From assembly GCF_001557535.2 (NCBI RefSeq), contig NZ_CP014306.1:1240001-1304000 (forward strand): 64,000 nt of DNA. The letters are read 5' to 3'. The notes under the pieces were generated by a model. That model was not told where the DNA came from. It saw only the letters and a program-made list of their open reading frames with translations, and did not search any database. Positions 49,700-59,163 of this stretch are shown here, one piece after another. The position numbers were made by a program, and so were the translations under genes. Origin of the DNA: Burkholderia sp. PAMC 26561. GTDB taxonomy: Bacteria > Pseudomonadota > Gammaproteobacteria > Burkholderiales > Burkholderiaceae. Numbering within the stretch: the stretch's first letter is position 1; every line of letters begins with the position of its first letter.

Positions 49700-50557
49700 A
49701 TGTTCAATTGGGTCAAAACCGCGATGCTGATGGCAGCGATCACGGCCCTTTTTGTCGTGATTGGTGGAATGATCGGCGGCAGCAAAGGTATGGCGCTCGC
49801 GCTGGTCGTCGCTCTCGCGATGAATTTTTTCTCGTACTGGTTCTCCGACAAGCTCGTGCTGAAGATGTACAACGCACAGGAAGTCGACGAAGCCACCGCG
49901 CCGCAGTTCTACCGGATGGTGCGCGAACTGGCGACCCGGGCACAGTTGCCCATGCCGAAGGTGTATCTCATCGACGAAGCCGCGCCTAACGCGTTCGCCA
50001 CCGGCCGCAACCCGGAGCACGCGGCCGTTGCCGCGACCACGGGCATCCTGCGCGTGCTGTCCGAGCGCGAACTGCGCGGCGTGATGGCGCACGAACTTGC
50101 GCACGTGAAGCATCGGGACATCCTGATTTCGACGGTATCGGCGACCATGGCCGGCGCGATTTCCGCACTTGCCAACTTCGCGATGTTCTTTGGCGGCCGC
50201 GATTCGGAAGGACGTCCGTCGAATCCGATCGCGAGTATTGCGGTCGCGATTCTTGCGCCGATCGCCGGCGCGCTGATCCAGATGGCCATATCGCGGGCAC
50301 GTGAATTCGAAGCCGATCGCGGCGGCGCGCAGATTTCCGGCGATCCTCAGGCGCTGGCGAGCGCGCTCGAGAAGATTCATGCGTATGCGTCGGGCACACC
50401 GTTTCCCACGGCCGAGCAACATCCCGCCACTGCGCAGATGATGATCATGAATCCGCTGGCCGGCGGCGGAATCTCCAAACTGTTTTCCACGCACCCGGCC
50501 ACGGAAGAACGTGTCGCGCGTTTGATGGAAATGGCGCGGACCGGCCGCATGGAGTGA
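49700..50557 (+). CDS. htpX: Protease HtpX
   Basis: HtpX is an inner-membrane zinc metalloprotease that helps degrade misfolded membrane proteins. The 285-residue protein has two N-terminal hydrophobic segments (about 5-55), the active site [11 protein letters not shown], two more membrane segments around 150-195, and the third zinc ligand in [10 protein letters not shown]. The ATG at 49700 has an AAGGAG site. It is often heat- or Cpx-induced in other bacteria; I see no clear heat-shock promoter here. A strong terminator follows. Confidence 0.95.
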   Translation: MFNWVKTAMLMAAITALFVVIGGMIGGSKGMALALVVALAMNFFSYWFSDKLVLKMYNAQEVDEATAPQFYRMVRELATRAQLPMPKVYLIDEAAPNAFATGRNPEHAAVAATTGILRVLSERELRGVMAHELAHVKHRDILISTVSATMAGAISALANFAMFFGGRDSEGRPSNPIASIAVAILAPIAGALIQMAISRAREFEADRGGAQISGDPQALASALEKIHAYASGTPFPTAEQHPATAQMMIMNPLAGGGISKLFSTHPATEERVARLMEMARTGRME

Positions 50558-50588
50558 CGCGCAGGGGACTTCAGTAGAAACCGATCGG

Positions 50589-50626
50589 GCTCATTGCGAA
50601 AAACTCGGCAATGAGCTCGTTTTTTT
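50589..50626 (+). terminator. htpX terminator
   Basis: GCTCATTGC (50589-50597) pairs with GCAATGAGC (50608-50616), followed by a run of seven Ts at 50620-50626. Confidence 0.85.
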
Positions 50627-50760
50627 CGAGCCGAGAGAACCTCGAGCCTTGTCCGATCGGCCAGCGCTACCGCTCCGATCCCGGGCCGCTTCGCCTCCCG
50701 GGCTACAATGCTTCGTTTGCGCGGACCGGCATCGGCCGGCTCGAACGCCTTTGCCTCGAC

Positions 50761-52245
50761 ATGACCGAAAAGCCTTCCCGACGCCGCGCCGTATCATCGG
50801 CGGATAGCAGCCGGGCGTCCTCCGACGCACGCCTCGCCACGCCTCACCTTGCTCCCGATTCGCTCGCGTTCGCGCTCGATGCCGCCGCGCAAGCCGTCGG
50901 CGCCGTGCGCGGCGGTTCGGCGCTGCCCGCCGCGTTGCAAACCGTGATCGCTGCCACGCACGTGGCTGTGTCGCGCGGCGCGACGCAAGATATCGCGTAT
51001 CGCACGTTGCGGCGGCTTGCGGTCGCCGACGCGTTGTCGGCCAAACTGGTACGCAAGGCGCCGCCGCCGCATGTATCGAATGTGATGGCGTGTGCGTTTG
51101 CACTGCTCGTCGATGACGAAGCCCACGCCGCTTACACGCCATTCACCGTGGTCGATCAGGCCGTCAACGCCATCGCGGCGCGGCGCGAGTTTGCGTTTGC
51201 AAAGGGCCTGGTCAACGCCGTCCTGCGTACGTTCCTGCGCGAGCGCGAGGCGTTGCTGGCTGAAGTCCGGCGCGATCCGGTCGCGCGCTTCAATTACCCG
51301 GCATGGTGGATCGATGCAGTGAAGCGCGCCCAGCCGGACGAGTGGGAGAACATTCTCGACGCCGGCAACCGGCAAGGCCCGCTCACGCTTCGTGTGAACG
51401 CGCGGCGCATGAGCGTGGAGCAATATCTCGATCTCCTGAAGGCCGAGCAGATCGAAGCCGAAGCCGCCGGCCTTCACGCAGTGCGCCTGAAAACGCCGAT
51501 GTCCGTCGACAAGATCCCCGGTTTCGCCGACGGCGTCGTCTCCGTCCAGGACGCCGGCGCGCAACTCGCCGCGCAATTGCTGGACGTGCGCGACGGCATG
51601 CGTGTGCTCGATGCGTGCGCGGCGCCCGGCGGCAAGACGGGTCACGTGCTGGAACTGGCGAACGTCGAATTGATCGCGGTGGAAAGCGACGCGGGTCGCG
51701 CCAGACGCATTGGCGAAAACCTGCAGCGCCTGAAAGTGCAGGCCGAGATTCGCGTCGGCGATGCAGGCAACACTGCCGACTGGTCCGACGGCGATCCGTT
51801 CGACCGCATTCTTGCCGACGTGCCGTGCTCGGCATCGGGCATCGTGCGGCGTCATCCGGATATTCGCTGGTTGCGGCGTCCGTCGGACATTGCCGCGCTC
51901 GTCGGGGAACAGCGCCGCATCCTCGCCGCGCTCTGGCCACTGGTCGCCACCGGTGGCGAGTTGCTCTACGTTACGTGCTCGATCTTCCCGGAAGAGGGCG
52001 AGTTGCAGGCGCAGTGGTTTGGAGAGGTGCACGAAGATGCGGTACGATTGGACGCGCCGGGGCAATTATTGCCGACAGCGAGCCATGCTGGCACGGCTCG
52101 CTTGCAAGATTCACCGGACCCGGTCACGAACTCGCTGACGGACAATTCAGGCGAGGCGCAACGTACCCATTCAACATCGAAGCGGGACACGGGAGCCTTT
52201 GCGGACCACGACGGATTCTTCTACGCGCGCTTTCAGAAACGGTGA
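50761..52245 (+). CDS. rsmB: 16S rRNA (cytosine-967-C5)-methyltransferase
   Basis: RsmB methylates C967 of 16S rRNA. The 494-residue protein has an N-terminal NusB-like domain (about 25-170), then the methyltransferase domain with SAM motif LDACAAPGGKTGH and the two cysteines of VPCSASGIVRRHPDI and YVTCSIFPEEGE. An in-frame extension reaches 50611; the ATG at 50761 is preferred. The final 60 residues before the C-terminal GFFYARFQKR hold a variable Thr/Ser-rich insert. It starts a four-gene set with the DUF4390 gene and ntrYX: its TGA overlaps the next GTG. Confidence 0.94.
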   Translation: MTEKPSRRRAVSSADSSRASSDARLATPHLAPDSLAFALDAAAQAVGAVRGGSALPAALQTVIAATHVAVSRGATQDIAYRTLRRLAVADALSAKLVRKAPPPHVSNVMACAFALLVDDEAHAAYTPFTVVDQAVNAIAARREFAFAKGLVNAVLRTFLREREALLAEVRRDPVARFNYPAWWIDAVKRAQPDEWENILDAGNRQGPLTLRVNARRMSVEQYLDLLKAEQIEAEAAGLHAVRLKTPMSVDKIPGFADGVVSVQDAGAQLAAQLLDVRDGMRVLDACAAPGGKTGHVLELANVELIAVESDAGRARRIGENLQRLKVQAEIRVGDAGNTADWSDGDPFDRILADVPCSASGIVRRHPDIRWLRRPSDIAALVGEQRRILAALWPLVATGGELLYVTCSIFPEEGELQAQWFGEVHEDAVRLDAPGQLLPTASHAGTARLQDSPDPVTNSLTDNSGEAQRTHSTSKRDTGAFADHDGFFYARFQKR

Positions 52246-52874
52246 CGATCAAACGCTTTTTTCCGCTTCGACGCGCGCTCGCCGGCCAGACTGTGCCGGC
52301 TTGGCTGTTGAGCCTCGCGTTGAGCCTCGTGTTGAGTCTCGCGCTGTCGTTTCTGCCGGTCGAGGCCGCGCAGGCTGATCCTATTGCCGTGCAGCGCGCG
52401 TCGCTGCAGGCCGACGGTACGGGGTGGAGTCTCGACGCCCGTTTCGATTTCGACCTCAACAGCAGCCTGGAAGACGCCGTGAACAAGGGCGTGCCGCTCT
52501 ATTTCACGACCGATTTCGATCTGTCGCGGCCGCGCTGGTACTGGTTCGATGAAGAGCCGGTCAGCGTCTCGCAAAGCATCCGGCTGTCGTTTCAGCCGTT
52601 GACGCGCGAGTATCGGGTGTCGACGGGTGGTTTGCAGCTTGGTTTCGCCACGCTTGCCGAAGCGCTCGCGGTGATCAAGCACGTCACATCGTGGCATGTG
52701 ATCGATCGTAATCAAGTGCAACCCGGCGAGACATATAGTGCGTCGGTACGCATGCAACTGGACATCGCGCTGATGCCCAAGCCATTCCAGATCGACGCGG
52801 TCAACAATCGCGACTGGAATCTTTCTTCCGACTGGAAGCGGTTCACTTTCACGGCGGCGCCCAATGCTAAATAA
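52242..52874 (+). CDS. DUF4390 domain-containing exported protein
   Basis: This 210-residue protein is the DUF4390 protein commonly found between rsmB and ntrY in betaproteobacteria. It begins at a GTG that overlaps the rsmB stop (GTGA). A hydrophobic segment (LLSLALSLVLSLALSFLPVEAAQAD) is a Sec signal with likely cleavage near VEAAQA. The mature part is beta-rich (WSLDARFDFDLNSSLEDAVNKGVPLYF). It may have a periplasmic role linked to NtrY signalling, but that is only suggested by gene order. Its end overlaps ntrY by 11 bp. Confidence 0.85.
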   Translation: MTIKRFFPLRRALAGQTVPAWLLSLALSLVLSLALSFLPVEAAQADPIAVQRASLQADGTGWSLDARFDFDLNSSLEDAVNKGVPLYFTTDFDLSRPRWYWFDEEPVSVSQSIRLSFQPLTREYRVSTGGLQLGFATLAEALAVIKHVTSWHVIDRNQVQPGETYSASVRMQLDIALMPKPFQIDAVNNRDWNLSSDWKRFTFTAAPNAK

Positions 52875-55293
52875 GCTCCGCCGCCGGCCATTGCGCCGCA
52901 CGAACATGACGAGCATCGTGGTCCGCGCGCTGGTGGTCACGGTCGCGCTCACCGCCATCTTGCTGCTTGTCATGCTGGCGCTTGCCAGCGCGAACACCGA
53001 GTTCTTCGACCGCTATTATCAGTGGCTCTACGCCGCGAATCTCGCGGTCGCGGTGGTGCTGATCCTGATCGTGATCGGACTCGTGCTGATCATTGTCACG
53101 CGCGTTCGGCAGGGAAAATTCGGCACGCGGCTGCTGGCGAAACTCGCATTTATCTTCGCGCTCGTGGGCGTCGTGCCGGGCGGGATCATCTACGTGGTGT
53201 CGTATCAGTTCGTGTCGCGAAGCATCGAATCATGGTTCGATGTGAACGTGGAAACCGCGCTCACGTCCGGCCTGAATCTCGGGCGCGGCATGCTCGATGC
53301 ATCGCTGTCGGACCTGCAGAACAAAGGCCGCCTGATGAGCGACCAGCTTGCCAGCGCGGACCCCACCAGCCTTACGCTCACGTTGCTGCGGCTGCGCGAT
53401 CAGTTCAACGTGCAGGACGCGACCATCGTCGAACCCGCGCGCGGCGGCTCGGGTACGGCGCCCGATGTCCGCGTGATCGCGCAGGCATCGAGCAATTTCG
53501 CGGCGCTCGTGCCCGACAACTTGCCAAGCCCGTTGCAACTCAACCAGGCGCGCGGCCATCCATACGGCGCCATTGAAGGCGAAGTCGATGGCGATTCGAG
53601 CCTGACCGGACCCAAGGGCGCGCTGAGGCTGCGCGTGATCGTGAAGATTCCCGATAGCTCGACCACCGAACTGCAGCCGGCCGAGCGCTTCCTGCAAATC
53701 GAACAGCCGGTGAGCACCGCGCTCGCACGCAACGCCGACGCCGTGCAGCGCGCGTATCGCGAATATCAGGAGAAGGCGCTCGGGCGCACCGGTTTGCGCA
53801 AGATGTATATCGGCACGCTGACGCTGGCGCTGTTTCTCGCCACGTTCATTGCGATGATGCTCGCGCTCGCGCTCGGCAATCAGCTCGCGCGGCCGTTGTT
53901 CTTGCTGGCGCAAGGCACGAAGGAAGTGGCGGAGGGTGACTACACGCCCAAGCGCGAAGTGAAATCGCGCGATGAACTTGGCTTTCTCACGCAGTCGTTC
54001 AACGCCATGACGCGGCAATTGTCCGAGGCGCGCGCGGCGGTCGAGAACAACCGGATTGCACTCGAGCATTCGAAGGCGTATCTCGAAAGCATTCTCGCGA
54101 ACCTGACGGCCGGCGTATTCGTGTTCGACCGGCAGTTCCGCCTCACCACAGCCAATCGTGGCGCGGAACGCATTTTCCGGCAGCCGTTCAGCGGATCGCT
54201 GAATCTGCCGCTGGAGCAGATCGGCGTGCTTGCCGAGTTCGGCGCGATGGTGCGCAAGGCGTTCGCTGATCGCGACGCAGCCGCGAGCGGCAGCGGCCGG
54301 CCCATTGGCGACCGTGGCCACTGGCAGCAGCAACTAGCGGTGCCCGTGCCGGGCGAAACCGATCCGCTGACCCTGCTGGTGCGCGGCACGCAGTTGCTGA
54401 CGTTGACCGAAAGCGATACCGACGACGCCGAAACCACCGGCTACGTTGTCGTGTTCGATGACATCTCCGACGTCATCTCGGCGCAGCGTTCGGTGGCATG
54501 GGGTGAAGTCGCGCGGCGTCTCGCGCACGAGATCAAGAATCCGCTCACGCCGATCCAGCTTTCGGCGGAACGCTTGCAAATGAAACTCGCCGATAAACTC
54601 GCGCCCGCCGACGCCGATGTGCTGAGACGCGGCGCCACGACCATCGTGAATCAGGTTCAGGCCATGAAGCAGATGGTCGACGATTTCCGCGAATACGCGC
54701 GCACGCCGCCGGCGGTGCTCGGCAACCTGCAGCTCAACGACCTCGTGGCTGAAGTGCTGACGTTGTATGGCATTGAAGAGGGCAAGAGCCCGATCAATGT
54801 CGAGCTGACAAAGCTGCCTGTGATTCGCGGCGACGCCACGCAACTGCGGCAGGTGATCCACAACCTTCTGCAAAACGCGCAGGACGCGGTCGCCGATGTT
54901 CCCGTGCCGCGCGTGCAGCTCGAAACGAAGACAGTAGAATATGGCGACCCCGATGCGTCCGGACATGCCCGCGTGGCGGTGCGGCTGACGGTATCGGATA
55001 ACGGTCCTGGTTTTCCAGCGCGAATTCTCTCGCGCGCATTCGAGCCTTATGTCACTACGAAGGCAAAGGGCACGGGTCTGGGTCTTGCAACGGTGAAGAA
55101 GATCGTCGATGAGCATGGCGCTCGCATTGACATCCGCAATCGTTCGAAGACTGCCGACGTGATCGAAGGCGCGCAGATCTCGATTTTGTTCCTGCAACTC
55201 GCGGACGATACCGCCGAACCGGGCGCATCGGCGCCCTCGGCGGCGGCGGGTCACGGAACGACAAAAGCATTAGTGCAGACAAGGGCAGCGTAA
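52864..55293 (+). CDS. ntrY: Sensor histidine kinase NtrY-like
   Basis: This 809-residue inner-membrane kinase has the NtrY layout. Several membrane segments lie in the first 120 residues and a periplasmic region at about 125-310. A further membrane segment is followed by a HAMP domain (NQLARPLFLLAQGTKEVAEGDY), a PAS domain (about 400-500), HisKA with His in RRLAHEIKNPLTPIQ (near 557), and a HATPase with GPGFPARIL and GTGLGLATVKKIVDEH. The signal it senses is unknown; homologues respond to nitrogen, redox or envelope cues. It overlaps the preceding gene by 11 bp and abuts ntrX (TAA then ATG). Confidence 0.92.
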   Translation: MLNKLRRRPLRRTNMTSIVVRALVVTVALTAILLLVMLALASANTEFFDRYYQWLYAANLAVAVVLILIVIGLVLIIVTRVRQGKFGTRLLAKLAFIFALVGVVPGGIIYVVSYQFVSRSIESWFDVNVETALTSGLNLGRGMLDASLSDLQNKGRLMSDQLASADPTSLTLTLLRLRDQFNVQDATIVEPARGGSGTAPDVRVIAQASSNFAALVPDNLPSPLQLNQARGHPYGAIEGEVDGDSSLTGPKGALRLRVIVKIPDSSTTELQPAERFLQIEQPVSTALARNADAVQRAYREYQEKALGRTGLRKMYIGTLTLALFLATFIAMMLALALGNQLARPLFLLAQGTKEVAEGDYTPKREVKSRDELGFLTQSFNAMTRQLSEARAAVENNRIALEHSKAYLESILANLTAGVFVFDRQFRLTTANRGAERIFRQPFSGSLNLPLEQIGVLAEFGAMVRKAFADRDAAASGSGRPIGDRGHWQQQLAVPVPGETDPLTLLVRGTQLLTLTESDTDDAETTGYVVVFDDISDVISAQRSVAWGEVARRLAHEIKNPLTPIQLSAERLQMKLADKLAPADADVLRRGATTIVNQVQAMKQMVDDFREYARTPPAVLGNLQLNDLVAEVLTLYGIEEGKSPINVELTKLPVIRGDATQLRQVIHNLLQNAQDAVADVPVPRVQLETKTVEYGDPDASGHARVAVRLTVSDNGPGFPARILSRAFEPYVTTKAKGTGLGLATVKKIVDEHGARIDIRNRSKTADVIEGAQISILFLQLADDTAEPGASAPSAAAGHGTTKALVQTRAA

Positions 55294-56019
55294 ATGGCAA
55301 CCATCCTGGTGGTAGACGACGAAATGGGAATCCGGGAATTGCTCTCGGAAATCCTGAGCGACGAAGGTCACGTGGTGGAGACGGCGGAGAATGCGCAGCA
55401 TGCGCGGGAGTACCGGTTGCGACAGGCGCCGGATCTTGTGCTGCTCGACATCTGGATGCCCGATACCGACGGCGTGACGCTCCTCAAAGAATGGGCGGCG
55501 CAGGGCAAGCTCACCATGCCGGTGATCATGATGTCGGGCCACGCGACCATCGATACGGCTGTTGAAGCCACGAAGATCGGCGCGCTCAACTTCCTGGAGA
55601 AACCGATCGCCTTGCAGAAGCTGCTAAAGGCGGTCGAGCAGGGACTCTCCCGCGGCAATGCGCCGGCGCCGGTGGCTGCGGCCGCGTCGCGGCCACCCTT
55701 GCCGGCCAGCGGCTCGGCGGTACCGGCTTCGGCGGTTTTGCCGGTGGCGTCGTCGCTAAATCTTTCGGGTGGCGACACCAACGGCGTGGGCGCAAGCCCG
55801 GCGGCGAATCCTGCGGGCGCGACCGCATCCATCTCTTTCGACATCCCGTTACGCGATGCACGCGATGCCTTCGAACGCGCGTATTTCGAGTATCACCTTG
55901 CGCGTGAAAATGGCAGCATGACGCGTGTGGCAGAGAAAACGGGACTGGAGCGCACGCACCTTTACCGCAAGCTCAAACAGCTCGGCGTGGACCTTGGCAA
56001 GAACAAGAGCGAAGCCTGA
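55294..56019 (+). CDS. ntrX: NtrX-like response regulator without AAA+ domain
   Basis: This 241-residue response regulator has a receiver domain (about 1-120; phosphoacceptor Asp in LVLLDIWMPD, near residue 52; lysine in NFLEKPIAL). A Pro/Ala/Ser-rich linker (about 125-185) is followed by a C-terminal Fis-type HTH (FEYHLARENGSMTRVAEKTGLERTHLYRKLKQLG). The AAA+ sigma-54 activation domain of classical NtrX is missing, so it probably acts on ordinary promoters. It begins directly after the ntrY stop codon. The likely partner is NtrY. Confidence 0.92.
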   Translation: MATILVVDDEMGIRELLSEILSDEGHVVETAENAQHAREYRLRQAPDLVLLDIWMPDTDGVTLLKEWAAQGKLTMPVIMMSGHATIDTAVEATKIGALNFLEKPIALQKLLKAVEQGLSRGNAPAPVAAAASRPPLPASGSAVPASAVLPVASSLNLSGGDTNGVGASPAANPAGATASISFDIPLRDARDAFERAYFEYHLARENGSMTRVAEKTGLERTHLYRKLKQLGVDLGKNKSEA

Positions 56020-56076
56020 AGGGTATGCTGAGCAAGGCGTTGGCGATCGTTTCATCAAAAAAATCGCCAAAAGGTC

Positions 56077-56105
56077 TTGAGCGACATAATCCCCTTTGAT
56101 ATACT
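56077..56105 (+). promoter_or_regulatory. Promoter of tRNA-Phe
   Basis: TTGAGC (56077-56082), a 17-bp spacer and TATACT (56100-56105) form a strong promoter ending 12 bp before the tRNA. An 8-bp inverted repeat TTGGCGAT/ATCGCCAA (about 56040-56070) lies upstream and could end the ntrX transcript. Confidence 0.75.
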
Positions 56106-56117
56106 TTCGTTCTTCGT

Positions 56118-56193
56118 GGCCCGGTAGCTCAGTTGGTAGAGCAGCGGATTGAAAATCCGCGTGTCGATGGTTCGATTCCGTCCCAGGCCACCA
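56118..56193 (+). tRNA. tRNA-Phe (GAA)
   Basis: A 76-nt cloverleaf runs GGCCCGG, T, A, D arm GCTC/GAGC, and anticodon loop TTGAAAA (anticodon GAA). The T arm has TTCGATT, and the 3' end is encoded CCA. The acceptor pairs GGCCCGG with CCAGGCC, leaving a C-A mismatch at pair 5:68. The anticodon stem GCGGA/TCCGC is perfect. Confidence 0.95.
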
Positions 56194-56202
56194 CAGTTGC
56201 AA

Positions 56203-56238
56203 GAAAGGCCCGGAAGCCGAAAGGTTTCCGGGCCTTTC
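56203..56238. terminator. Terminator after tRNA-Phe
   Basis: A 13-bp perfect stem (56203-56215 with 56226-56238) lies 9 bp after the tRNA, with CTTTC at its 3' side. Confidence 0.75.
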
Positions 56239-56365
56239 CCATTGCGCCGCGACAGTGCGTAAAAACGGCGCCATGCTAAAATCCTTGGTTCTTCAAAGAC
56301 TTGGCTGACATTGCAACAATGAATTTGATTGTTGGCCAGATCGTGCAAAACCAACCAGGAGTTTC

Positions 56366-57103
56366 ATGGTGACTCGGACAGACGCTAAAGACAGCGCACT
56401 GGTGCTGTTTTCCGGCGGCCAGGATTCGGCCACGTGCCTCGCCTGGGCGCTCGACCGCTTCACAACCGTCGAGACGCTCGGGTTCGACTATGGGCAGCGG
56501 CATCGTGTGGAACTCGAATGCCGGGAAGGCTTCCGGGCATCGCTGAAAAAGCAGTTCCCGAAGTGGGCCGACCGGCTCGGCGAAGACCACATGATCGACC
56601 TGTCCGTGCTCGGCGCCATCAGCGACACCGCCATGACACGCGAGATCGAAATCGAAGCGACCGCGAACGGTTTGCCCAACACCTTCGTGCCTGGCCGCAA
56701 CCTGATGTTCATGACGATCGCGGCAGCCATTGCGTACAGGCGCGGACTGAAAGTGCTGGTCGGCGGCATGTGCGAGACGGATTTCTCCGGCTACCCCGAT
56801 TGCCGCGACGACACCATGAAGGCGCTGCAAGTCGCACTCAATCTCGGCATGGACAGCCGCTTCCTGCTCGAAACGCCGCTGATGTGGCTCGATAAGGCCG
56901 ACACCTGGCGCCTGGCCGAAGTGCTCGGTGGCGAGTCGCTCGTGGAGCTGGTACGCGTCGAGACGCATACATGCTATGTAGGCGAGCGTGCCGAGTTGCA
57001 CGCGTGGGGCTTCGGCTGCGGCCAGTGCCCGGCGTGCAAGCTGCGCAAGCGCGGCTTCGAAGCCTATCAATCGGGTGAGCAAGTCACCACGGAACCAGTC
57101 TGA
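56366..57103 (+). CDS. queC: 7-cyano-7-deazaguanine synthase
   Basis: QueC converts 7-carboxy-7-deazaguanine to preQ0 in queuosine biosynthesis, using ATP and ammonia. The 245-residue protein has the PP-loop [16 protein letters not shown] near residue 15, and a C-terminal zinc site of cysteines (CYVGER..., [15 protein letters not shown]). The ATG at 56366 has an AGGAG site 6 bases upstream. It is the first gene of queC-queE-queD; queE starts 2 bp after its stop. I see no preQ1 riboswitch in the 127 bp upstream. Confidence 0.96.
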   Translation: MVTRTDAKDSALVLFSGGQDSATCLAWALDRFTTVETLGFDYGQRHRVELECREGFRASLKKQFPKWADRLGEDHMIDLSVLGAISDTAMTREIEIEATANGLPNTFVPGRNLMFMTIAAAIAYRRGLKVLVGGMCETDFSGYPDCRDDTMKALQVALNLGMDSRFLLETPLMWLDKADTWRLAEVLGGESLVELVRVETHTCYVGERAELHAWGFGCGQCPACKLRKRGFEAYQSGEQVTTEPV

Positions 57104-57105
57104 TC

Positions 57106-57738
57106 ATGACGTATGCAGTAAAGGAAATCTTCTACACGTTGCAGGGCGAAGGCGCGAATGCCGGGCGCCCGGCCGTGTTTTGCCGCTTCGCCGGATGCAA
57201 CCTGTGGTCGGGCCGCGAGGAAGATCGCGCGGAGGCGGTGTGCCAGTTCTGCGATACGGATTTCGTCGGCACGGATGGCGAGAACGGCGGCAAATACAAG
57301 ACGCCGGCTGATCTCGTCGCAATGATCGCGTCGCAATGGCCGGAAGGCGAAGCGCACAAGTTCGTGGTCTGCACGGGTGGCGAGCCCATGTTGCAAATCG
57401 ACCAGCCTTTCGTGGACGCACTGCATGCTGCGGGCTTTGAGATGGCTATCGAAACGAATGGATCGATGCCGGTGCTGGATACCATCGACTGGATTTGCGT
57501 GAGCCCGAAAGCTGGTGCGCCGCTGGTCGTGACGAAGGGCAACGAGCTCAAAGTCGTCGTGCCGCAGGACAACCAGCCGCTTGCCGATTACGCGAAGCTC
57601 GACTTCGAGTATTTCCTCGTGCAGCCCATGGACGGTCCGTCGCGCGATATCAACACGAAGCTCGCTATCGACTGGTGCAAGCGGCACCCGCAATGGCGCC
57701 TGTCCATGCAGACGCACAAGTACCTGAACATCCCCTAA
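57106..57738 (+). CDS. queE: 7-carboxy-7-deazaguanine synthase
   Basis: QueE is a radical-SAM enzyme that makes 7-carboxy-7-deazaguanine from 6-carboxytetrahydropterin. The 210-residue protein has the unusual cluster motif CX14CX2C (Cys of GCNLWSG, then CQFC), a feature of the Burkholderia enzyme rather than CX3CX2C. It also has GEGANAGRPAVFCRF and the SAM-binding VCTGGEPMLQ. The start is the ATG at 57106. It is the middle gene of queC-queE-queD. Confidence 0.95.
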   Translation: MTYAVKEIFYTLQGEGANAGRPAVFCRFAGCNLWSGREEDRAEAVCQFCDTDFVGTDGENGGKYKTPADLVAMIASQWPEGEAHKFVVCTGGEPMLQIDQPFVDALHAAGFEMAIETNGSMPVLDTIDWICVSPKAGAPLVVTKGNELKVVVPQDNQPLADYAKLDFEYFLVQPMDGPSRDINTKLAIDWCKRHPQWRLSMQTHKYLNIP

Positions 57739-57763
57739 CGCGAATCACCCAAGCTGAGCCGAC

Positions 57764-58210
57764 GTGCAGACGATTACCCGAAAACTCGAATTCGATGCGG
57801 GCCACCGCATCCCCGATCACCGCAGCCAGTGCCGGAATCTGCACGGCCATCGGTATGTGCTGGAAATCACGCTGCAGGGTGAGCTAGTCGAAACGGAAGG
57901 CGCGCCGGATCGCGGCATGGTAATGGATTTCGCCGATGTCAAAGCGCTCGCCATGGAGCATCTCGTCAACAAGTGGGACCACGCGTTTATCGTGTACGCA
58001 CGCGATGAAATCGTGCGCGGTTTTCTCGAGCAAATGGCCGATCACAAGACCGTCGTGCTCGACCGCATTCCAACGGTCGAAAATCTCGCCGCCGAGGCGT
58101 TCCGGATTCTCTCCGGCGTCTACGACGCGCACTACGGCGTCAACCTGAAGCTCAAGCGCATCCGGCTGTACGAAACACCGAATTGCTGGGCGGACGTCGA
58201 AGGCGTCTGA
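57764..58210 (+). CDS. queD: 6-carboxytetrahydropterin synthase
   Basis: QueD makes 6-carboxytetrahydropterin from dihydroneopterin triphosphate, the substrate of QueE. The 148-residue protein has the zinc-binding His residues (FDAGHRIPDH, LHGHRYVLEI), with the catalytic Cys in QCRNLHGH, and the KLKRIRLYETPNCWADV C terminus. The start is a GTG at 57764; no strong ribosome site is visible. It lies 25 bp after queE and completes the preQ0 set. Confidence 0.94.
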   Translation: MQTITRKLEFDAGHRIPDHRSQCRNLHGHRYVLEITLQGELVETEGAPDRGMVMDFADVKALAMEHLVNKWDHAFIVYARDEIVRGFLEQMADHKTVVLDRIPTVENLAAEAFRILSGVYDAHYGVNLKLKRIRLYETPNCWADVEGV

Positions 58211-58380
58211 CGCCGGCTTTTCGCGCTCCGCGGCTTCGCTTTTGTCACGGTATGATCGTCAAAGATTGTTGAGTGGGCCGCACGTTTTGCTGCGGCGCAT
58301 CCCGGCGACATGCTAACGGAGCGAGACATGCGAGCGAACCCTTCCGCCACGTTCAAGGCCGATCCAGCGGGGATCACGCC

Positions 58381-59163
58381 ATGAGCACCTACACGAATCT
58401 CCTCAAGCAGCGTTTCAGCGAGCACGGCACGTTGTATGGCATGTGGCTGTCGATGGGCAGCGCCGACATTGCCGAAGCGCTCGCGCATGCGGGCTTCGAC
58501 TGGCTTTGCATCGACATGGAGCATTCTCCGAACGACAGCCAGGACGTCGTCGCGCAACTCCGTGCGATTGCCGCGGCGCATCTTCCGACCGAACCGATTG
58601 TCCGTGTCCCGGCGCACGACGGCTGGCTGGTCAAGCGCGTACTCGATGCCGGCGCGCGCACGCTGATGTTCCCGAACGTCGAGACGGCGGAAGAAGCGCA
58701 ACATGCCGTGCGTCTCACGCAATATCCGGACGGCGAAGCACGCGATGGTCTGCGCGGCGCTGCCGGTATGGTGCGCGCGGCCGCTTACGGCGTTCGTCGC
58801 GATTATGTGACGACGGCGAACGCGCAGATATCGACGATCGTGCAGATCGAGTCGGAACTGGCGCTTGCCAACGTCGAAGCGATTGCCGCGACGCCGGGCG
58901 TAGATTGCCTGTTTATCGGGCCGGCGGATCTGGCTGCGAGCCTCGGGCATCTCGGCGATTCGAAACATCCTGACGTGCAGGCGGCGATCACGAAGATCAT
59001 CGATACAGCGAAGAACGCGGGTATCGCAAGCGGCATTTTCGCGCTCGATTCCGCGAGCGCGCGGCAGTACGCGGAGGCGGGCGTGAAGGTGATTGCGTTG
59101 TCATCGGATGTGAGCTGGTTATTGAAGGCGACGCGCCAGGCGTTGCAGGAGGCGAGGGCATGA
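58381..59163 (+). CDS. HpcH/HpaI family aldolase
   Basis: This 260-residue protein is a class II metal-dependent aldolase of the HpcH/HpaI family, which cleave 4-hydroxy-2-oxo acids to pyruvate (or its analogues) and an aldehyde. Family motifs are WLSMGSADIAEALAHAGFDWLCIDMEHS, VRVPAHDGWLVKRVLDAGA and CLFIGPADLAASLG. The upstream frame opens at 58273, but the ATG at 58381 is the usual start. No partner genes of a degradation pathway are nearby, so the substrate is unclear. Its last codons overlap the next gene (ATGA). Confidence 0.9.
   Translation: MSTYTNLLKQRFSEHGTLYGMWLSMGSADIAEALAHAGFDWLCIDMEHSPNDSQDVVAQLRAIAAAHLPTEPIVRVPAHDGWLVKRVLDAGARTLMFPNVETAEEAQHAVRLTQYPDGEARDGLRGAAGMVRAAAYGVRRDYVTTANAQISTIVQIESELALANVEAIAATPGVDCLFIGPADLAASLGHLGDSKHPDVQAAITKIIDTAKNAGIASGIFALDSASARQYAEAGVKVIALSSDVSWLLKATRQALQEARA

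Noticed and set aside
51303..52241. The upstream part of the frame that carries the DUF4390 gene
   Set aside because: It lies inside rsmB in another phase; the true start is the GTG at 52242, followed by a signal peptide.
56239..56365. A preQ1 riboswitch before queC
   Set aside because: I could not find the preQ1-I stem-loop with its A-rich tail or a type II fold in the 127 bp upstream.
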